Source: Methanosaeta sp. PtaU1.Bin112 (GTDB lineage Archaea > Halobacteriota > Methanosarcinia > Methanotrichales > Methanotrichaceae). Taken from it: DNA of 64,000 nt. Below, one piece after another: positions 1 to 9,047 of the stretch; position 1 is the stretch's first letter, and each line of letters begins with the position of its first letter. The DNA is taken from NCBI GenBank assembly GCA_002067705.1, contig MVRL01000081.1:1-64000 (forward strand). Direction: 5' to 3'. The position numbers and the translations under genes are program-made. The notes below the pieces were generated by a model. It ran no database searches. It was given only the letters and a program-made list of their open reading frames with translations, and was not told the origin of the DNA.

Positions 1-10
1 TTCGTTCTTT

Positions 11-27
11 CAAGGCCATAAGCCTTG
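11..27. repeat. Short hairpin downstream of the MBL hydrolase gene
   Basis: CAAGGC and GCCTTG form a perfect 6-bp stem around a 5-base loop. It lies about 70 bases beyond the stop codon of the minus-strand hydrolase gene. No T-run follows the stem on the minus strand, so a terminator role is only a guess. The rest of positions 1-95 shows nothing recognisable. Confidence 0.3.
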
Positions 28-95
28 TGAGCCGAAAGTCAGTTCGGCATTCGCCGTTCATGCCATTTTGCAGTCCCAACGTTCTTCTTTTTAGG

Positions 96-833
96 CTAGA
101 GCTCCATCACCAGGCCGTCCTCTCCTACTACTATCCCTGCAAAGTCCACCACAGTCGCCGCAGCCTCGCGGCGCATCTCTAGGCTCGTGTACCTTCCGGC
201 GTCGAAGTGAGTGAGCGCGAGGCGGCCCGCCTTCGCCCGTCGGGCGATCGCTGCCGCGGAGGCGGGGTTGAGGTGCGGCCAGGCGGGATTTTCCTCGCCT
301 GGCAAAAAGGCGCACTCCGCTATCAGCAGGTCGGCGTCTTCTGCCAGGAGGACGGCGTTCTCGCAGACTCCCGTGTCCGGGCAGTAGGTGATGGTCTTGC
401 CGTCCAGATCGAAGCGGTAGCCCAGGCAGGGCGAGGCGTGCACCAGGAAGCGGCACTCCAGGGCGAAGGGAAGCTTGTAGGGGCCGGGCGATAGCTCGCG
501 GACGGTCACCGGGTAGGGGAGCTTTTCCAGCGGGACGGTGAAGGGCTCGTTCACAATGGTGTCCAGCGCCGCTTTCGTGCCCTTCTGGCCGAAGATTGTG
601 AGACCCGTGAAGCGGAACTTGCTGAGGACGTGCAGCCCCTCGATGTGGTCCAGGTGGAAGTGGCTCAAAAAGAGGAAGACGGGCAGGCCGTCATTGATGT
701 AGCGGTCCGCTTTGGACAGGCCGTTTCCGGCATCGAGGATGATGTGGTACTTTTCGGAGTTGATGAGGGTGCAGATGGTGTTTCCTGTGGGGCTGTCGTA
801 CCAGCCGTTGGTGCCGAGAAAAATGATTTGCAT
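96..833 (-). CDS. MBL-fold metallo-hydrolase (RNase Z-like / phosphodiesterase-like)
   Basis: 245 residues, a typical length for a single metallo-beta-lactamase domain. The metal-binding motif HFHLDH is at about residue 57. Further ligands fit the DTG segment near residue 153 and the THFD segment near residue 209. The N-terminal MQIIFLGTNGW matches the opening strand of RNase Z-like and cyclic-phosphodiesterase-like MBL proteins. The substrate cannot be told from sequence; RNA 3'-end processing or a small phosphodiester are both possible. It starts at an ATG with only a weak GGA upstream. An AT-rich TATA-like stretch near 858-870 could be its promoter. It is expected to be cytoplasmic. Confidence 0.8.
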   Translation of the reverse strand: MQIIFLGTNGWYDSPTGNTICTLINSEKYHIILDAGNGLSKADRYINDGLPVFLFLSHFHLDHIEGLHVLSKFRFTGLTIFGQKGTKAALDTIVNEPFTVPLEKLPYPVTVRELSPGPYKLPFALECRFLVHASPCLGYRFDLDGKTITYCPDTGVCENAVLLAEDADLLIAECAFLPGEENPAWPHLNPASAAAIARRAKAGRLALTHFDAGRYTSLEMRREAAATVVDFAGIVVGEDGLVMEL

Positions 834-889
834 AATTGTCCGAAAAAAGAACTATGGTGATTTATACATATGCCAATAAAAAAGATAAT

Positions 890-1110
890 TCAGGTCTTGT
901 CCGCCCCTCCCTTCTCCCTCTGCTCCCACACCAGCCCTCTGCAGGCCATCCCCCGCCTCAGTGAGCACTATCTTCTCCCCCTGCATCTCAATCAGTCCGG
1001 CCAGCTCCAGGCGGTGCAGGTGATAATCGACCATCCTCTCACCTGCAGCCGCTGCAATCTCAGGCACGCTCAAGAGGCCCTGGTTCGTGCCGCCGTTTCT
1101 TCGCAAGCTA
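890..1110 (-). pseudogene. Decayed partial copy of the winged-helix regulator at 1872-2168
   Basis: The DNA is closely similar to the 3' two thirds of the intact regulator gene at 1872-2168, on the same strand. The shared stretch includes the peptide NQGLLSVPEIAAA and the C-terminal KIVLTEAG. A one-base length difference near 950 shifts the frame after LTEAG. The N-terminal third is replaced by unrelated sequence starting around 1085. Both observations indicate a dead partial duplication and not a functional paralogue. The pair flanks the lectin-like gene at 1260-1781, so one duplication event may explain the local structure. Confidence 0.75.
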
Positions 1111-1186
1111 CTTCTGAAATTACAAAATAATAGCGATCATCCGTTAAGAAAAGGGCAGGAGGCAACAATTTCCGCTCATAGATAAC

Positions 1187-1196
1187 GATATAAATG
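1187..1196 (+). promoter_or_regulatory. Putative TATA box of the lectin-like gene
   Basis: An AT-rich CGATATAAAT lies about 65 bases upstream of the start codon at 1260, inside a locally AT-rich stretch. A GGAGG ribosome binding site sits 6 bases before the ATG, so the transcript is expected to carry a leader of about 40 bases. Confidence 0.4.
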
Positions 1197-1259
1197 ATTA
1201 GAACATATTAATAATAGTAAGCTGTAAAGCACATAAGGTTCATATTTCGGAGGAAGACC

Positions 1260-1781
1260 ATGAATTGGATAAAGATATCTGCATTTTTGCTGCTCTTGAT
1301 AGTGATCAATCCCTTGATGATGTCCGGATTAGCTGAACTCGAAAATGGAGGAATTTATCACTTCAAATGCATGGGGCATCTGGACGGCAACAGATGGCTT
1401 GATGGCGTAACCCAGGAGAACCGGGTTTGGCTTGCGCCAACCACGACTGGCGGTTACACCGGAACCAGCTGGCAAGTTATTGAAGTTGAACCAGGAATAT
1501 ATCACCTCAAATGCATGGGGCATCTGGAAGGCAACAGATGGCTTGATGGCGTAACTCAAGAGAACCGGGTTTGGCTTGCGCCAACCACGACTGGCGGCTA
1601 CACCGGCACCAGCTGGCAGGCCATTGAGGTTGAACCAGGAATTTATCACCTCAAATGCATGGGGCATCTGGAGGGCAACAGATGGCTTGATGGCGTAACT
1701 CAAGAGAACCGGGTTTGGCTTGCACCTACTACTACAGGAGGGTATACCGGAACCAGCTGGCAGGCAATCAAGGTAGACTAA
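1260..1781 (+). CDS. Secreted three-repeat protein resembling a beta-trefoil (ricin-type) lectin
   Basis: 173 residues. Residues 1-25 form a signal peptide with a long hydrophobic core. The mature part is three near-identical 48-residue units, each holding CMGHL, RWLDGVTQENRV, WLAPTTTGGYTGTSW and a trailing VEP. The DNA repeat period is 144 bases (units near 1352, 1496 and 1640). Three units of this length, with the LDG...WLAP...GTxW pattern, fit a ricin-type beta-trefoil fold, which is built from three equal lobes. By family analogy it would bind carbohydrate outside the cell. The near identity of the units points to recent duplication or gene conversion. The start is fixed by a GGAGG site. 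No partner gene is evident, and the lectin assignment is from pattern only. Confidence 0.65.
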   Translation: MNWIKISAFLLLLIVINPLMMSGLAELENGGIYHFKCMGHLDGNRWLDGVTQENRVWLAPTTTGGYTGTSWQVIEVEPGIYHLKCMGHLEGNRWLDGVTQENRVWLAPTTTGGYTGTSWQAIEVEPGIYHLKCMGHLEGNRWLDGVTQENRVWLAPTTTGGYTGTSWQAIKVD

Positions 1782-1871
1782 GGAGATGATCGCGGATTTC
1801 ATTGAGGCTTCCTGGTTGCCGGCTCCCCACAAAAACGCGATACACCACCATAATCCATAAAAAAGGAAGTT

Positions 1872-2168
1872 TCAGATCTTGTCCGCCCCTCCTTTCTCCC
1901 TCTGCTCCTTCACCAGCCCGCCGTAAGCCACTCCTGCCTCAGTGAGCACTATTTTCTCACCCTGGATCTCAATCAGCCCGGCCAGCTCCAGGCGGTGCAG
2001 GTGGTATTCGATCATATTCTCGCCCACGGCTGCCGCAATCTCAGGCACGCTCAACAGGCCCTGGTTCATGAGGATGATCATATTCCTGCGAATGGGGCTC
2101 TCCAGAGCGTGATGAACAGCTGCCATCTCCTCAGGAGAGGCGGGCTTTGCCTTTTTTCCCATAAGCAT
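1872..2168 (-). CDS. Winged-helix (ArsR-like) DNA-binding protein
   Basis: 98 residues. A single winged-helix domain: helices around PIRRNMIILMNQG, a recognition region SVPEIAAAVG...IEYHLHRLELAGLI, and a wing around KIVLTEAG. The start at 2168 is chosen because a GGTGA site lies 7 bases upstream and because the gene then begins 2 bases after the stop of the C25-like protein, which suggests an operon. Reading further upstream would overlap that gene. No metal-sensing cysteines are present, so it is not a classic ArsR metal sensor. A broken copy lies at 890-1110. Likely a transcription factor with unknown targets. Confidence 0.75.
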   Translation of the reverse strand: MLMGKKAKPASPEEMAAVHHALESPIRRNMIILMNQGLLSVPEIAAAVGENMIEYHLHRLELAGLIEIQGEKIVLTEAGVAYGGLVKEQREKGGADKI

Positions 2169-2170
2169 TT

Positions 2171-3766
2171 TCAGCTCACCCCGGAAAAAGGCGTGGCTGC
2201 TACTATCATCCCCGTGGCTGGCAGCTCGTAGCGGACTCTCTTCAGAGTGGGATCGCCGTACATGCACAGCTGCATGGTGATTCTCCTCTCGCTATCCCCT
2301 TTCCTGAGAATGACCTCCCTCATCAGCTCATTGAGGGCATCTCCCAGCCTGTAGCGGCCCGATGGACTCTCCCCTTTGATGTAGGGCTCGAACTTGTCTG
2401 CAAAGTAGGCAGGCGTTCCCTGGTCGGTTGTCCTGGCCAAAAAGGCGGCGACACCCGCCCTGAGAAGCTCGGTGGCAAAGGATGGCCGGTCCGCATAAAG
2501 CTGGCCGGTGTTGCAGGAGACCCAGCCGGAGATTAGGGGATGGCCGCTCAGGTCCACGTCCGCCACATTCTCCAGATTGAATATGGCAGTATGATCATTG
2601 GTGGCGAAGCTGACGGGGCTTCCGTGTCCCATGATGAAGATGTAATTGCTCCTGGACATCTGATCAAACATCTCCGCTCTGCGTTCGCACTCATCGCAGA
2701 CCCCGTAGGGCGGCGTGGCATAACAATTTCCGCAGGTGGAGGCATCATCCCGGCAGGCGTCGCCCAGGCCCGCAGGCGGAGAAGCCCAGCAGCGCGTTGA
2801 GAGAAGCATCTCCGGGACCATTCCGAAGCCTCCCGCCTCGTGAACGTCGCTGGCGCTCTCCAAGGCTGCGGCCACGGCTGACGATCCGCGGGCGACATCT
2901 GGCATGCGGCTGATAGAAAAGCCCTCATCCACCACTCCGTTCTCATCAAAGTCGATGTACCAGCCGTCTGCAGGCAGATACCAGGGGCTTCCTGAGACCG
3001 TGACCACCTGGGGAACGGGCAGGACCTCGGGTCCTCCCAGGAGGATGATGTAGCAGGGCCCTGTCCGATCTGTGATAGCCTCCAGCACATCTCTGATCTC
3101 CTGCCAACTGCGGGGATCGCTAAGCCTCACTCCGTAGGCCGCCCGGCACTCCTCAGAATCGAGCACGACCCGGCTGGCGGCGAGCCCGTCCTTGCGGCTG
3201 ACCGTCTCCGCGTAGCGGTTGATTGCAGAGTCAAGCTCTGCGCTGCTGGTCAGAAGAGAGGTGGTGACCAGCAGCACGGTCGTGGGCCTGGCATTCATGC
3301 TGATATCCACCGTTCTGGACTTCTCGCTGGTGATGGTGATCTCCCGGACGATACCCCCAGCGCCCCGAACCCTCTTGGTGTAAGGTGCCTTCACCTCGAG
3401 AGGGGACGCGCTTGAGACCATGATGTAATCGCAATGGGTGGCGATGTAGCTGTACCTGCCCTCTGGTAGCTCCTGCCGGTAGCGGCCACTCTCTGAGGTG
3501 GAAGCTGTCCAGGACTTGCTCCTGTCCTCCTTGACAAAGGTCACGCTGGCCCCCTTGATGGGCGCGCCGGTAGCGGCATCCCGCACAGTTCCCTGGAAAT
3601 CGCAAGGATAGATCACGACCCTGCTATAGACCCCGCTGTCGGCCAGGGCAGTCGTCTGGTCCCTGGTTTCCTTTGCAGAAGCAGCAAAGCCGCTCGTGCA
3701 GCAGCTCGACAAGATGACAATCAAGAAAGATAGTAATAATATTGGGCGAACCCGTCCATTCTCCAT
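2171..3766 (-). CDS. Secreted gingipain-like (peptidase C25 family) protein with a carboxypeptidase-regulatory-like domain
   Basis: 531 residues. A signal peptide (about 1-30) is followed by an all-beta CarboxypepD_reg/Cna-B-like domain (about 58-125; GTVRDAATGAPIKGASV). A caspase-fold C25-type domain (about 160-455) follows, with YIILLGGPEVLPVP, the catalytic-like His in IMGHGSP (about residue 381) and the catalytic-like Cys in VSCNTGQ (about residue 418). A cluster of five cysteines (about 338-361) lies just before the active-site segment. The His-Cys dyad suggests an active extracellular cysteine peptidase, but the specificity is unknown. The ATG at 3766 is chosen because GGAG sits 9 bases upstream; the upstream TTG at 3781 overlaps that site. 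Confidence 0.7.
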   Translation of the reverse strand: MENGRVRPILLLSFLIVILSSCCTSGFAASAKETRDQTTALADSGVYSRVVIYPCDFQGTVRDAATGAPIKGASVTFVKEDRSKSWTASTSESGRYRQELPEGRYSYIATHCDYIMVSSASPLEVKAPYTKRVRGAGGIVREITITSEKSRTVDISMNARPTTVLLVTTSLLTSSAELDSAINRYAETVSRKDGLAASRVVLDSEECRAAYGVRLSDPRSWQEIRDVLEAITDRTGPCYIILLGGPEVLPVPQVVTVSGSPWYLPADGWYIDFDENGVVDEGFSISRMPDVARGSSAVAAALESASDVHEAGGFGMVPEMLLSTRCWASPPAGLGDACRDDASTCGNCYATPPYGVCDECERRAEMFDQMSRSNYIFIMGHGSPVSFATNDHTAIFNLENVADVDLSGHPLISGWVSCNTGQLYADRPSFATELLRAGVAAFLARTTDQGTPAYFADKFEPYIKGESPSGRYRLGDALNELMREVILRKGDSERRITMQLCMYGDPTLKRVRYELPATGMIVAATPFSGVS

Positions 3767-3953
3767 CCGTATCAACTCCAAATCTGCTCAGAGTTAATAG
3801 TAGGCAAAGACTTAACCTCTTTTCGCATATGCAGTTTAGCTGTGGAAATATCATCCGCTAATGGAAAGCTGAGAGAAGACAAAGAATGCCGCTGATGCAT
3901 CTCAGGTCTTCTCTTCGGCATTTTTTCCCTGCAATTTTATGCAGCAATCAAGC

Positions 3954-4967
3954 CTACACAGTAAGCTGATAGGCATAGCCAGCCTTGAAGTACTTGTAAT
4001 CCGAGAAAGTGAATCCCGATCCATCTATGGCGATGTTGTGATAGCGATCTCCCGGAATATTGACGGTCACTGAACCGATTGCTCCTCCGGTCGTTCCTTC
4101 AGTTGCCAGGTAGCTGCCATCAACATAGATATTGTATCCTCTTAGCCAGGAGGAACTGATAGTAACTGCTGCGAAATCATATACCGGCTGGGCCGGGGAC
4201 TGATAAGGCACCACCTCAATTACTATAATGTTGCTGGGCTGACCGCCGATATTGAAGAACAACTGATGCTGCCCCACCTCGTCGGCATAGAATCCTATCT
4301 TGTTATATGGATAGAAGTAAAAGCTATTGATATCCAGATTGCCATCCGGATAAATCTCATAGAGGGTGCCGTAACCTGCGGCAGGAGAGGAAGCTATCAT
4401 CCTCAAGGAAGAGCCTAAAGGAACAACCGCATACTGAGTCCAGCTGGAGGACCCCGAAATCCACAAGGAGTTTGCTCCGATGCTGAGAGCATAGCTCTGA
4501 TACTGCGTGTAAGGAACTGCTTTTTGCGCGGCTCCAAAGTAGAGAGTGGCAGGCTGTACCTCTCCCAGATCGATTTCCAAAGGTGCGGTGATCTGATCTT
4601 CTGGAGCCTGTGCTGCGGAGCTGTAATACTGAGAGAACTTTTGCAGAGCAGCCTGGCTTGAAGCAGGATTTGAATCCGAACCTGATAATTGGCCGGATGA
4701 CTGATATGCCTGAGCGATTGACTGAACTGAAGCCTGGCCCGCACTCTGGTCAACCAGAGAATTGGGCAAAAGCTGCAGGCTGCTCACTTCAGTCACGCCC
4801 TTTGTCTTGGATTGCTGATCTGCTGATATCGACGATCCACCAGAGCTGAGGGGCCTCTCGCTCCATGATGCGGATAATGATTCCCCTTGATCAAGCTTCT
4901 TCTCGGACACAGCGGCCGATAGACTGATCAGCAGGATCAAAAACGCTATTGCTAGATACCATTTCAT
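3954..4967 (-). CDS. Secreted Ser/Gln-rich protein of unknown function
   Basis: 337 residues. A clear signal peptide (1-20) precedes a low-complexity Ser/Gln/Ala-rich region (about 25-120). After that comes a beta-rich domain with many Tyr and Ser, ending with a segment like a PEGA or surface-display repeat (YNIYVDGSYLATEGTTGG, then IPGDRYHNIAIDG). The final part could be a small Ig-like or PEGA domain. No catalytic motif is visible. The extended N-terminal linker suggests a surface-anchored or matrix protein. It follows the C25-like gene on the same strand across a gap of about 190 bases, so co-transcription is not certain. Confidence 0.55.
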   Translation of the reverse strand: MKWYLAIAFLILLISLSAAVSEKKLDQGESLSASWSERPLSSGGSSISADQQSKTKGVTEVSSLQLLPNSLVDQSAGQASVQSIAQAYQSSGQLSGSDSNPASSQAALQKFSQYYSSAAQAPEDQITAPLEIDLGEVQPATLYFGAAQKAVPYTQYQSYALSIGANSLWISGSSSWTQYAVVPLGSSLRMIASSPAAGYGTLYEIYPDGNLDINSFYFYPYNKIGFYADEVGQHQLFFNIGGQPSNIIVIEVVPYQSPAQPVYDFAAVTISSSWLRGYNIYVDGSYLATEGTTGGAIGSVTVNIPGDRYHNIAIDGSGFTFSDYKYFKAGYAYQLTV

Positions 4968-5096
4968 AGACAGTAACCCCCATTTATTTAGATGTAGACC
5001 GCTAAAAGAATATATATTTTTTGAGGAAAATTGAGAAAAAACGTTTGAGCCGCCAAAAGGTCCGGCTCATCATCTCTGAGATAACTGTCTCTCTAT

Positions 5097-6389
5097 TCAC
5101 TCTTCCAGCTCATCCCTGTAGATGGTCTGCTCCCTTCCCGGACCTACGGATACGGCAGAGATGCAATTGTCGAGGGCATCCACATAGAGAAGTTCCTCCA
5201 GCCGCTCAACGTAAGCCCTGGCATTCTCAGGCAGATCCTCATACTCTTTGACCTCGGTTATATCCTCAGTCCAGCCTTCCATCTCCTCATAGATTGGTTT
5301 GCATCTGGCAAACTCCATCGTGCTCTCCGGAGGATACCCTATTCTCTCGCCATCCAATTCATAGCCGATGCAGATCTTTATGGGATTTATGCCGGTCAGA
5401 ACATCGAGCTTTGTCAGGGCAAGCTCAGTGTAGCCGTTGAGATGGACCGACTTTAAAGCCAGGACTGCATCAAACCATCCGCAGCGCCTCGCCCGTCCTG
5501 TGGTGGTGCCATATTCTCCGCCCTTTTCTCGCATCATACTGCCCAGATCGTCCTTAAGCTCCGTGGGCATGGGACCCTCCCCGACGCGGGTGATGTAGGC
5601 CTTGATCACCCCGACCACATTATCGACCATTACCGGCCCGACTCCCAGATTAGCACAGGCGCTGCCTGCAGTAGTGAAGCTGGAGGTCACAAACTTCTGC
5701 GTTCCATGAATGACATCCAGAAAAGCACCCTGCGCTCCTTCCGCAAGAACGCTCCGCTCCTCGCTAAGGGCAATGTTGATCTCGCGGGAGACGTCGGTAA
5801 CCCTGCTTTTTAAGCGTCTTCCGATCTCCAGATACTCATCGATGTACGGAGCATATCTTACAACCGTGGGATCGCCGCCCATATCGGCTATTGCTTTCTC
5901 CTTCCCGGGGCCGATCTCCTTGAGCTTTGCCTCCAGGAGGGCAGGGTCAGTAAGGTCGCCCATCTGCACCTCCTCGCGAGCGATCTTGTCCACATAGGCA
6001 AATCCAATGCCCCTATTAGTGGTGCCGATCTTCTCGGTCCTGGCCTTCTCACGCAGCCCATCCAGCTCAATGTGATAGGGCATGATGATGGTCGTCTTGG
6101 CATCGATACCGATATCGACCTTGATTCCTTCTGACTCCAGCGCCTGGATCTCGCTCCACAGGACGCGGGGATTGAGGACTACGCCCGGACCTATGAGCAG
6201 CCTTCTGCCGAAGATGGCGCCGCTTGGCACCAGATGCAGCTTGTACTTTTTCCCGCTGACGACCACGGTATGGCCGGCATTATCGCCGCCCTGGAAGCGA
6301 ACTACAACATCGTAATTCTCAGCAAGCAGATCGATAACCTTGCCTTTGCCTTCATCACCAAACTGTGCACCGGTGAGTATCGTAAACAT
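5097..6389 (-). CDS. purA: Adenylosuccinate synthetase
   Basis: 430 residues, the normal family length. It catalyses IMP + aspartate + GTP to adenylosuccinate, the first committed step to AMP. The hallmark GAQFGDEGKGK P-loop is at residues 7-17, followed by GGDNAGHTVV. TTGRARRCGWFDA lies in the C-terminal half. The start at 6389 (MFTILTG) is preferred over the upstream in-frame codon at 6434 because the family begins almost at the P-loop. The longer form would also overlap the end of the RimK-like gene. It follows that gene by 10 bases, so they are probably co-transcribed. purB, the next pathway enzyme, is at 58319. Confidence 0.95.
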   Translation of the reverse strand: MFTILTGAQFGDEGKGKVIDLLAENYDVVVRFQGGDNAGHTVVVSGKKYKLHLVPSGAIFGRRLLIGPGVVLNPRVLWSEIQALESEGIKVDIGIDAKTTIIMPYHIELDGLREKARTEKIGTTNRGIGFAYVDKIAREEVQMGDLTDPALLEAKLKEIGPGKEKAIADMGGDPTVVRYAPYIDEYLEIGRRLKSRVTDVSREINIALSEERSVLAEGAQGAFLDVIHGTQKFVTSSFTTAGSACANLGVGPVMVDNVVGVIKAYITRVGEGPMPTELKDDLGSMMREKGGEYGTTTGRARRCGWFDAVLALKSVHLNGYTELALTKLDVLTGINPIKICIGYELDGERIGYPPESTMEFARCKPIYEEMEGWTEDITEVKEYEDLPENARAYVERLEELLYVDALDNCISAVSVGPGREQTIYRDELEE

Positions 6390-6399
6390 AAAACTCAGT

Positions 6400-7293
6400 T
6401 TAACGGCCTCGTAGATAATAATTTTGATGCACATACTCAGCTATCGCTGCTGTCACATCAACGCCCAGGGCCTCAAATATGCCTTTACCAGAAGGCGTTC
6501 CGTTGACCTCGATTACCATAAGTCCCTGCTCTGTTTCCAGAAGATCCACGCCGCAGTAGGCGGCTCCAACTGCATCTGCCGCTGCTGCTGCTTTTTCGGC
6601 AAGCTCCTTGCTCATTGGACAAGGCATGGCCCGACCACCGCGGGCCAGATTGCTGATCCACTGGCCTGGAGGGGCTACGCGATAGATGGCCCCCATAACT
6701 CTTCCGTCAACCACGAAGGCGCGGATATCGCGCGGAACATCAAGGGAGATAAATTCCTGCAGGTAGACCATACCATTGCACTCCAGGATTCCCTTCATCC
6801 TGGCAAGGTCGGCCTCGACTCCATCCTCGAAAAGAGTAATATCTCTGCCCTTATAGCCGAAGAGAGGCTTAGAGACTGCTTTTTTAAAATTCTGCAAGGC
6901 TTTTTTTGCCTCTTCTGAGCTGTTGGCAACGACGGTCCTGGGAGTGGCAACTCCTGCATCCTGCAGAGCTCTGGAGGTTGCGAACTTGTTTGCCGCCCTG
7001 GCGATGGCCTGGGGAGGATTGATGATGGCGATTCCTCTCTCCTGGAGAGCCTGAAGGACCTCAAAGCGGAAGGCGACATCTGCCGGCCCCTTTCGCCCCA
7101 AGTCCCGCACGACAATAGCATTAAGGTCGAGAAGATCTACTCCGGAACATCGGAAGAACTGGCCTGCTGTGATCCCAGCCGATAGATCTGAGAAGTCGAG
7201 GAAGAATGAGTCTATCCCTTTTGCTGAAAAGGAGGCAAAGAGAGCTTGGCTTGTCCAGTCCCGGGGATCGGAGACAACGATTGCAGCGCGCAT
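6400..7293 (-). CDS. RimK-family ATP-grasp alpha-L-glutamate ligase (MptN/CofF type)
   Basis: 297 residues with the ATP-grasp architecture. An N-terminal pre-ATP domain holds VVRDLGRKGP. The central ATP-binding part has KPLFGYKGRDITLF, with the lysine and glycine loop. The C-terminal metal-binding residues are in GVDLLE and MVIEVNGTPS. In methanogens, close relatives add glutamate to tetrahydrosarcinapterin/methanopterin (MptN) or cap coenzyme F420 with alpha-glutamate (CofF). Sequence alone does not separate the two. It lies immediately upstream of purA. The region between it and the divergent operon at 7497 is about 200 bases and presumably holds both promoters. Confidence 0.8.
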   Translation of the reverse strand: MRAAIVVSDPRDWTSQALFASFSAKGIDSFFLDFSDLSAGITAGQFFRCSGVDLLDLNAIVVRDLGRKGPADVAFRFEVLQALQERGIAIINPPQAIARAANKFATSRALQDAGVATPRTVVANSSEEAKKALQNFKKAVSKPLFGYKGRDITLFEDGVEADLARMKGILECNGMVYLQEFISLDVPRDIRAFVVDGRVMGAIYRVAPPGQWISNLARGGRAMPCPMSKELAEKAAAAADAVGAAYCGVDLLETEQGLMVIEVNGTPSGKGIFEALGVDVTAAIAEYVHQNYYLRGR

Positions 7294-7496
7294 AAGGCGG
7301 AGTATCAGTCGAGTGGGTATATCATGATTGCCTTGGGCTGGCTGCTTGCCTTTGTTTCATCTCAGCCTTTCTGCTCTGCCATTTCTGTTCAGATGCAATC
7401 CAAAAGGTATTTATTACAGGAAATGATTCAAGGGCAGAATTTACGAAGAGCTTATCTAATGCAAAAAAGAACATCAGGATATGCTGAGGCCAATTA

Positions 7497-9011
7497 ATGT
7501 TTGCGATAAAAAATATAAAGATTGATAAAAGGATAAAATATCTAATTGGCCTTATGATTATATGCATCCTTCACATATTCTTTTTCACCAATCTAAGTTA
7601 TATTTATGATTGGGATACTATAACCCGTGCCATATGGCTGAAGGAAGGTCTATTTGCCAGAGATGCGTATATCACTCATTTTTTGATATCAATATTGGGT
7701 GGCACTCTAGTTTATTTCGGAATAGATCCTCTTGACTCTTTTAAAATTTTTACTGGGTTATTCATGTTTATCCTCATCATCGTCACATACGAATTCGCAT
7801 ACAAAGAATCAAATGACGAATTTTTAGCATTTCTGTTCGGCATATTTCTTTTATCCAACTTTGGATACACATTCCTTCTGACAACCATTGAGGATAATAT
7901 CTGGCTGGAAGGATGTTTAATATTATTTATATACTTTTTATTCCTAGAAAGATGGGCCATCTCGGCACTATTTCTATCCTTGAGCATTCTGATGCATATT
8001 CAAGGCGAAGTCTTCATTCCAATGTTTCTGTTATATGCAGGCGGGAAACTCAATTTGTCCTCATTTTCAGGAATTGAAGGGATGAGAAGGAAAATATGCG
8101 TAGCTTTTTCAACGTCCCAAATCAATAAATTAATTGTAGCCCTATTTTTTTTATTTGCACCAATTTTGGCAGCCTGTTCTTATCTACATTTTAAGCGCGG
8201 ATGGGTGCTCAGCACTTTTATTGAGGGCTTTACGGCGTCAGCATCTTGCTATCATGGAGATTCCGGGCTTTGGTTTTTTGCGTCCGATAGAACCATTCAA
8301 GAGGAGCTGAAATTGACATATTATGGATATCTTTCCGCATTTGTCTGCAAGGCTCCGGAGTTCTTTCAGAGCATGCCGAAAGCGCCTTTTCTTGGGATTA
8401 TTCTGGCTATCTTGATTCTTTATTTACTGGTCGTATCATTTTCTTTAAATTTAAAAACGATATGCGCCCTGCCTACATTCATTGTACTTATGCTTCATGT
8501 TATAGTCTACGAACCATGGAATGTTGAACGATGGGATTTCTTTCCACTTTTCATTGTGTATTTCATAGCGGTAGGCTATAGCACAAAGAGTGAGCGGGCT
8601 AAGAATTCTATTAAGTTAGCCCTTGCTTTGTTAGTAATATTTTCATCTATGTTCACATTTGCAAGCTTCAATTCATTATGCGGCCTTCAAGAGAGTTCAA
8701 TATGTGCATATGGAGATAAGCTAGGTACATTGCTTGATAACAAATCGATAGCTTTTGAGTCAACGCTCAATCCGGATTCATCTTACGGACGGTATTTAAA
8801 GTATCAATGCGGAGATAGGATAATCTTTAGCGATTCAAAGAGTCGAAATATTAATGATTTTGCAGGAATTAAAATATATACCTCAAATTCATCATTCGAA
8901 TCCATATCAAAGATATTTCCCCGAATTTTTTGGGAAAAAGAGAAAATTTGGTCAAATGGAATAGACCAGAAGCTGAGTATAATATTGATCAAACCCTATA
9001 TTAGCTATTAA
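7497..9011 (+). CDS. Multi-pass membrane protein, probable GT-C type glycosyltransferase
   Basis: 504 residues with about ten hydrophobic segments from residue 14 onward. Right after the first membrane segment comes an acidic YDWDT motif (about 37-41), the position where GT-C glycosyltransferases keep their metal-binding aspartates. The C-terminal roughly 100 residues are soluble. It is followed closely by a GT2 transferase and a GtrA-like protein. Together they suggest transfer of a lipid-linked sugar on the outer face of the membrane, for example for S-layer or sheath glycosylation. The DNA is clearly more AT-rich than the flanking purA region. GAGG lies 7 bases before the ATG. Confidence 0.65.
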   Translation: MFAIKNIKIDKRIKYLIGLMIICILHIFFFTNLSYIYDWDTITRAIWLKEGLFARDAYITHFLISILGGTLVYFGIDPLDSFKIFTGLFMFILIIVTYEFAYKESNDEFLAFLFGIFLLSNFGYTFLLTTIEDNIWLEGCLILFIYFLFLERWAISALFLSLSILMHIQGEVFIPMFLLYAGGKLNLSSFSGIEGMRRKICVAFSTSQINKLIVALFFLFAPILAACSYLHFKRGWVLSTFIEGFTASASCYHGDSGLWFFASDRTIQEELKLTYYGYLSAFVCKAPEFFQSMPKAPFLGIILAILILYLLVVSFSLNLKTICALPTFIVLMLHVIVYEPWNVERWDFFPLFIVYFIAVGYSTKSERAKNSIKLALALLVIFSSMFTFASFNSLCGLQESSICAYGDKLGTLLDNKSIAFESTLNPDSSYGRYLKYQCGDRIIFSDSKSRNINDFAGIKIYTSNSSFESISKIFPRIFWEKEKIWSNGIDQKLSIILIKPYISY

Positions 9012-9047
9012 AATCCAAAACAGATTAACAGGCGTGGATGGAGAAAA

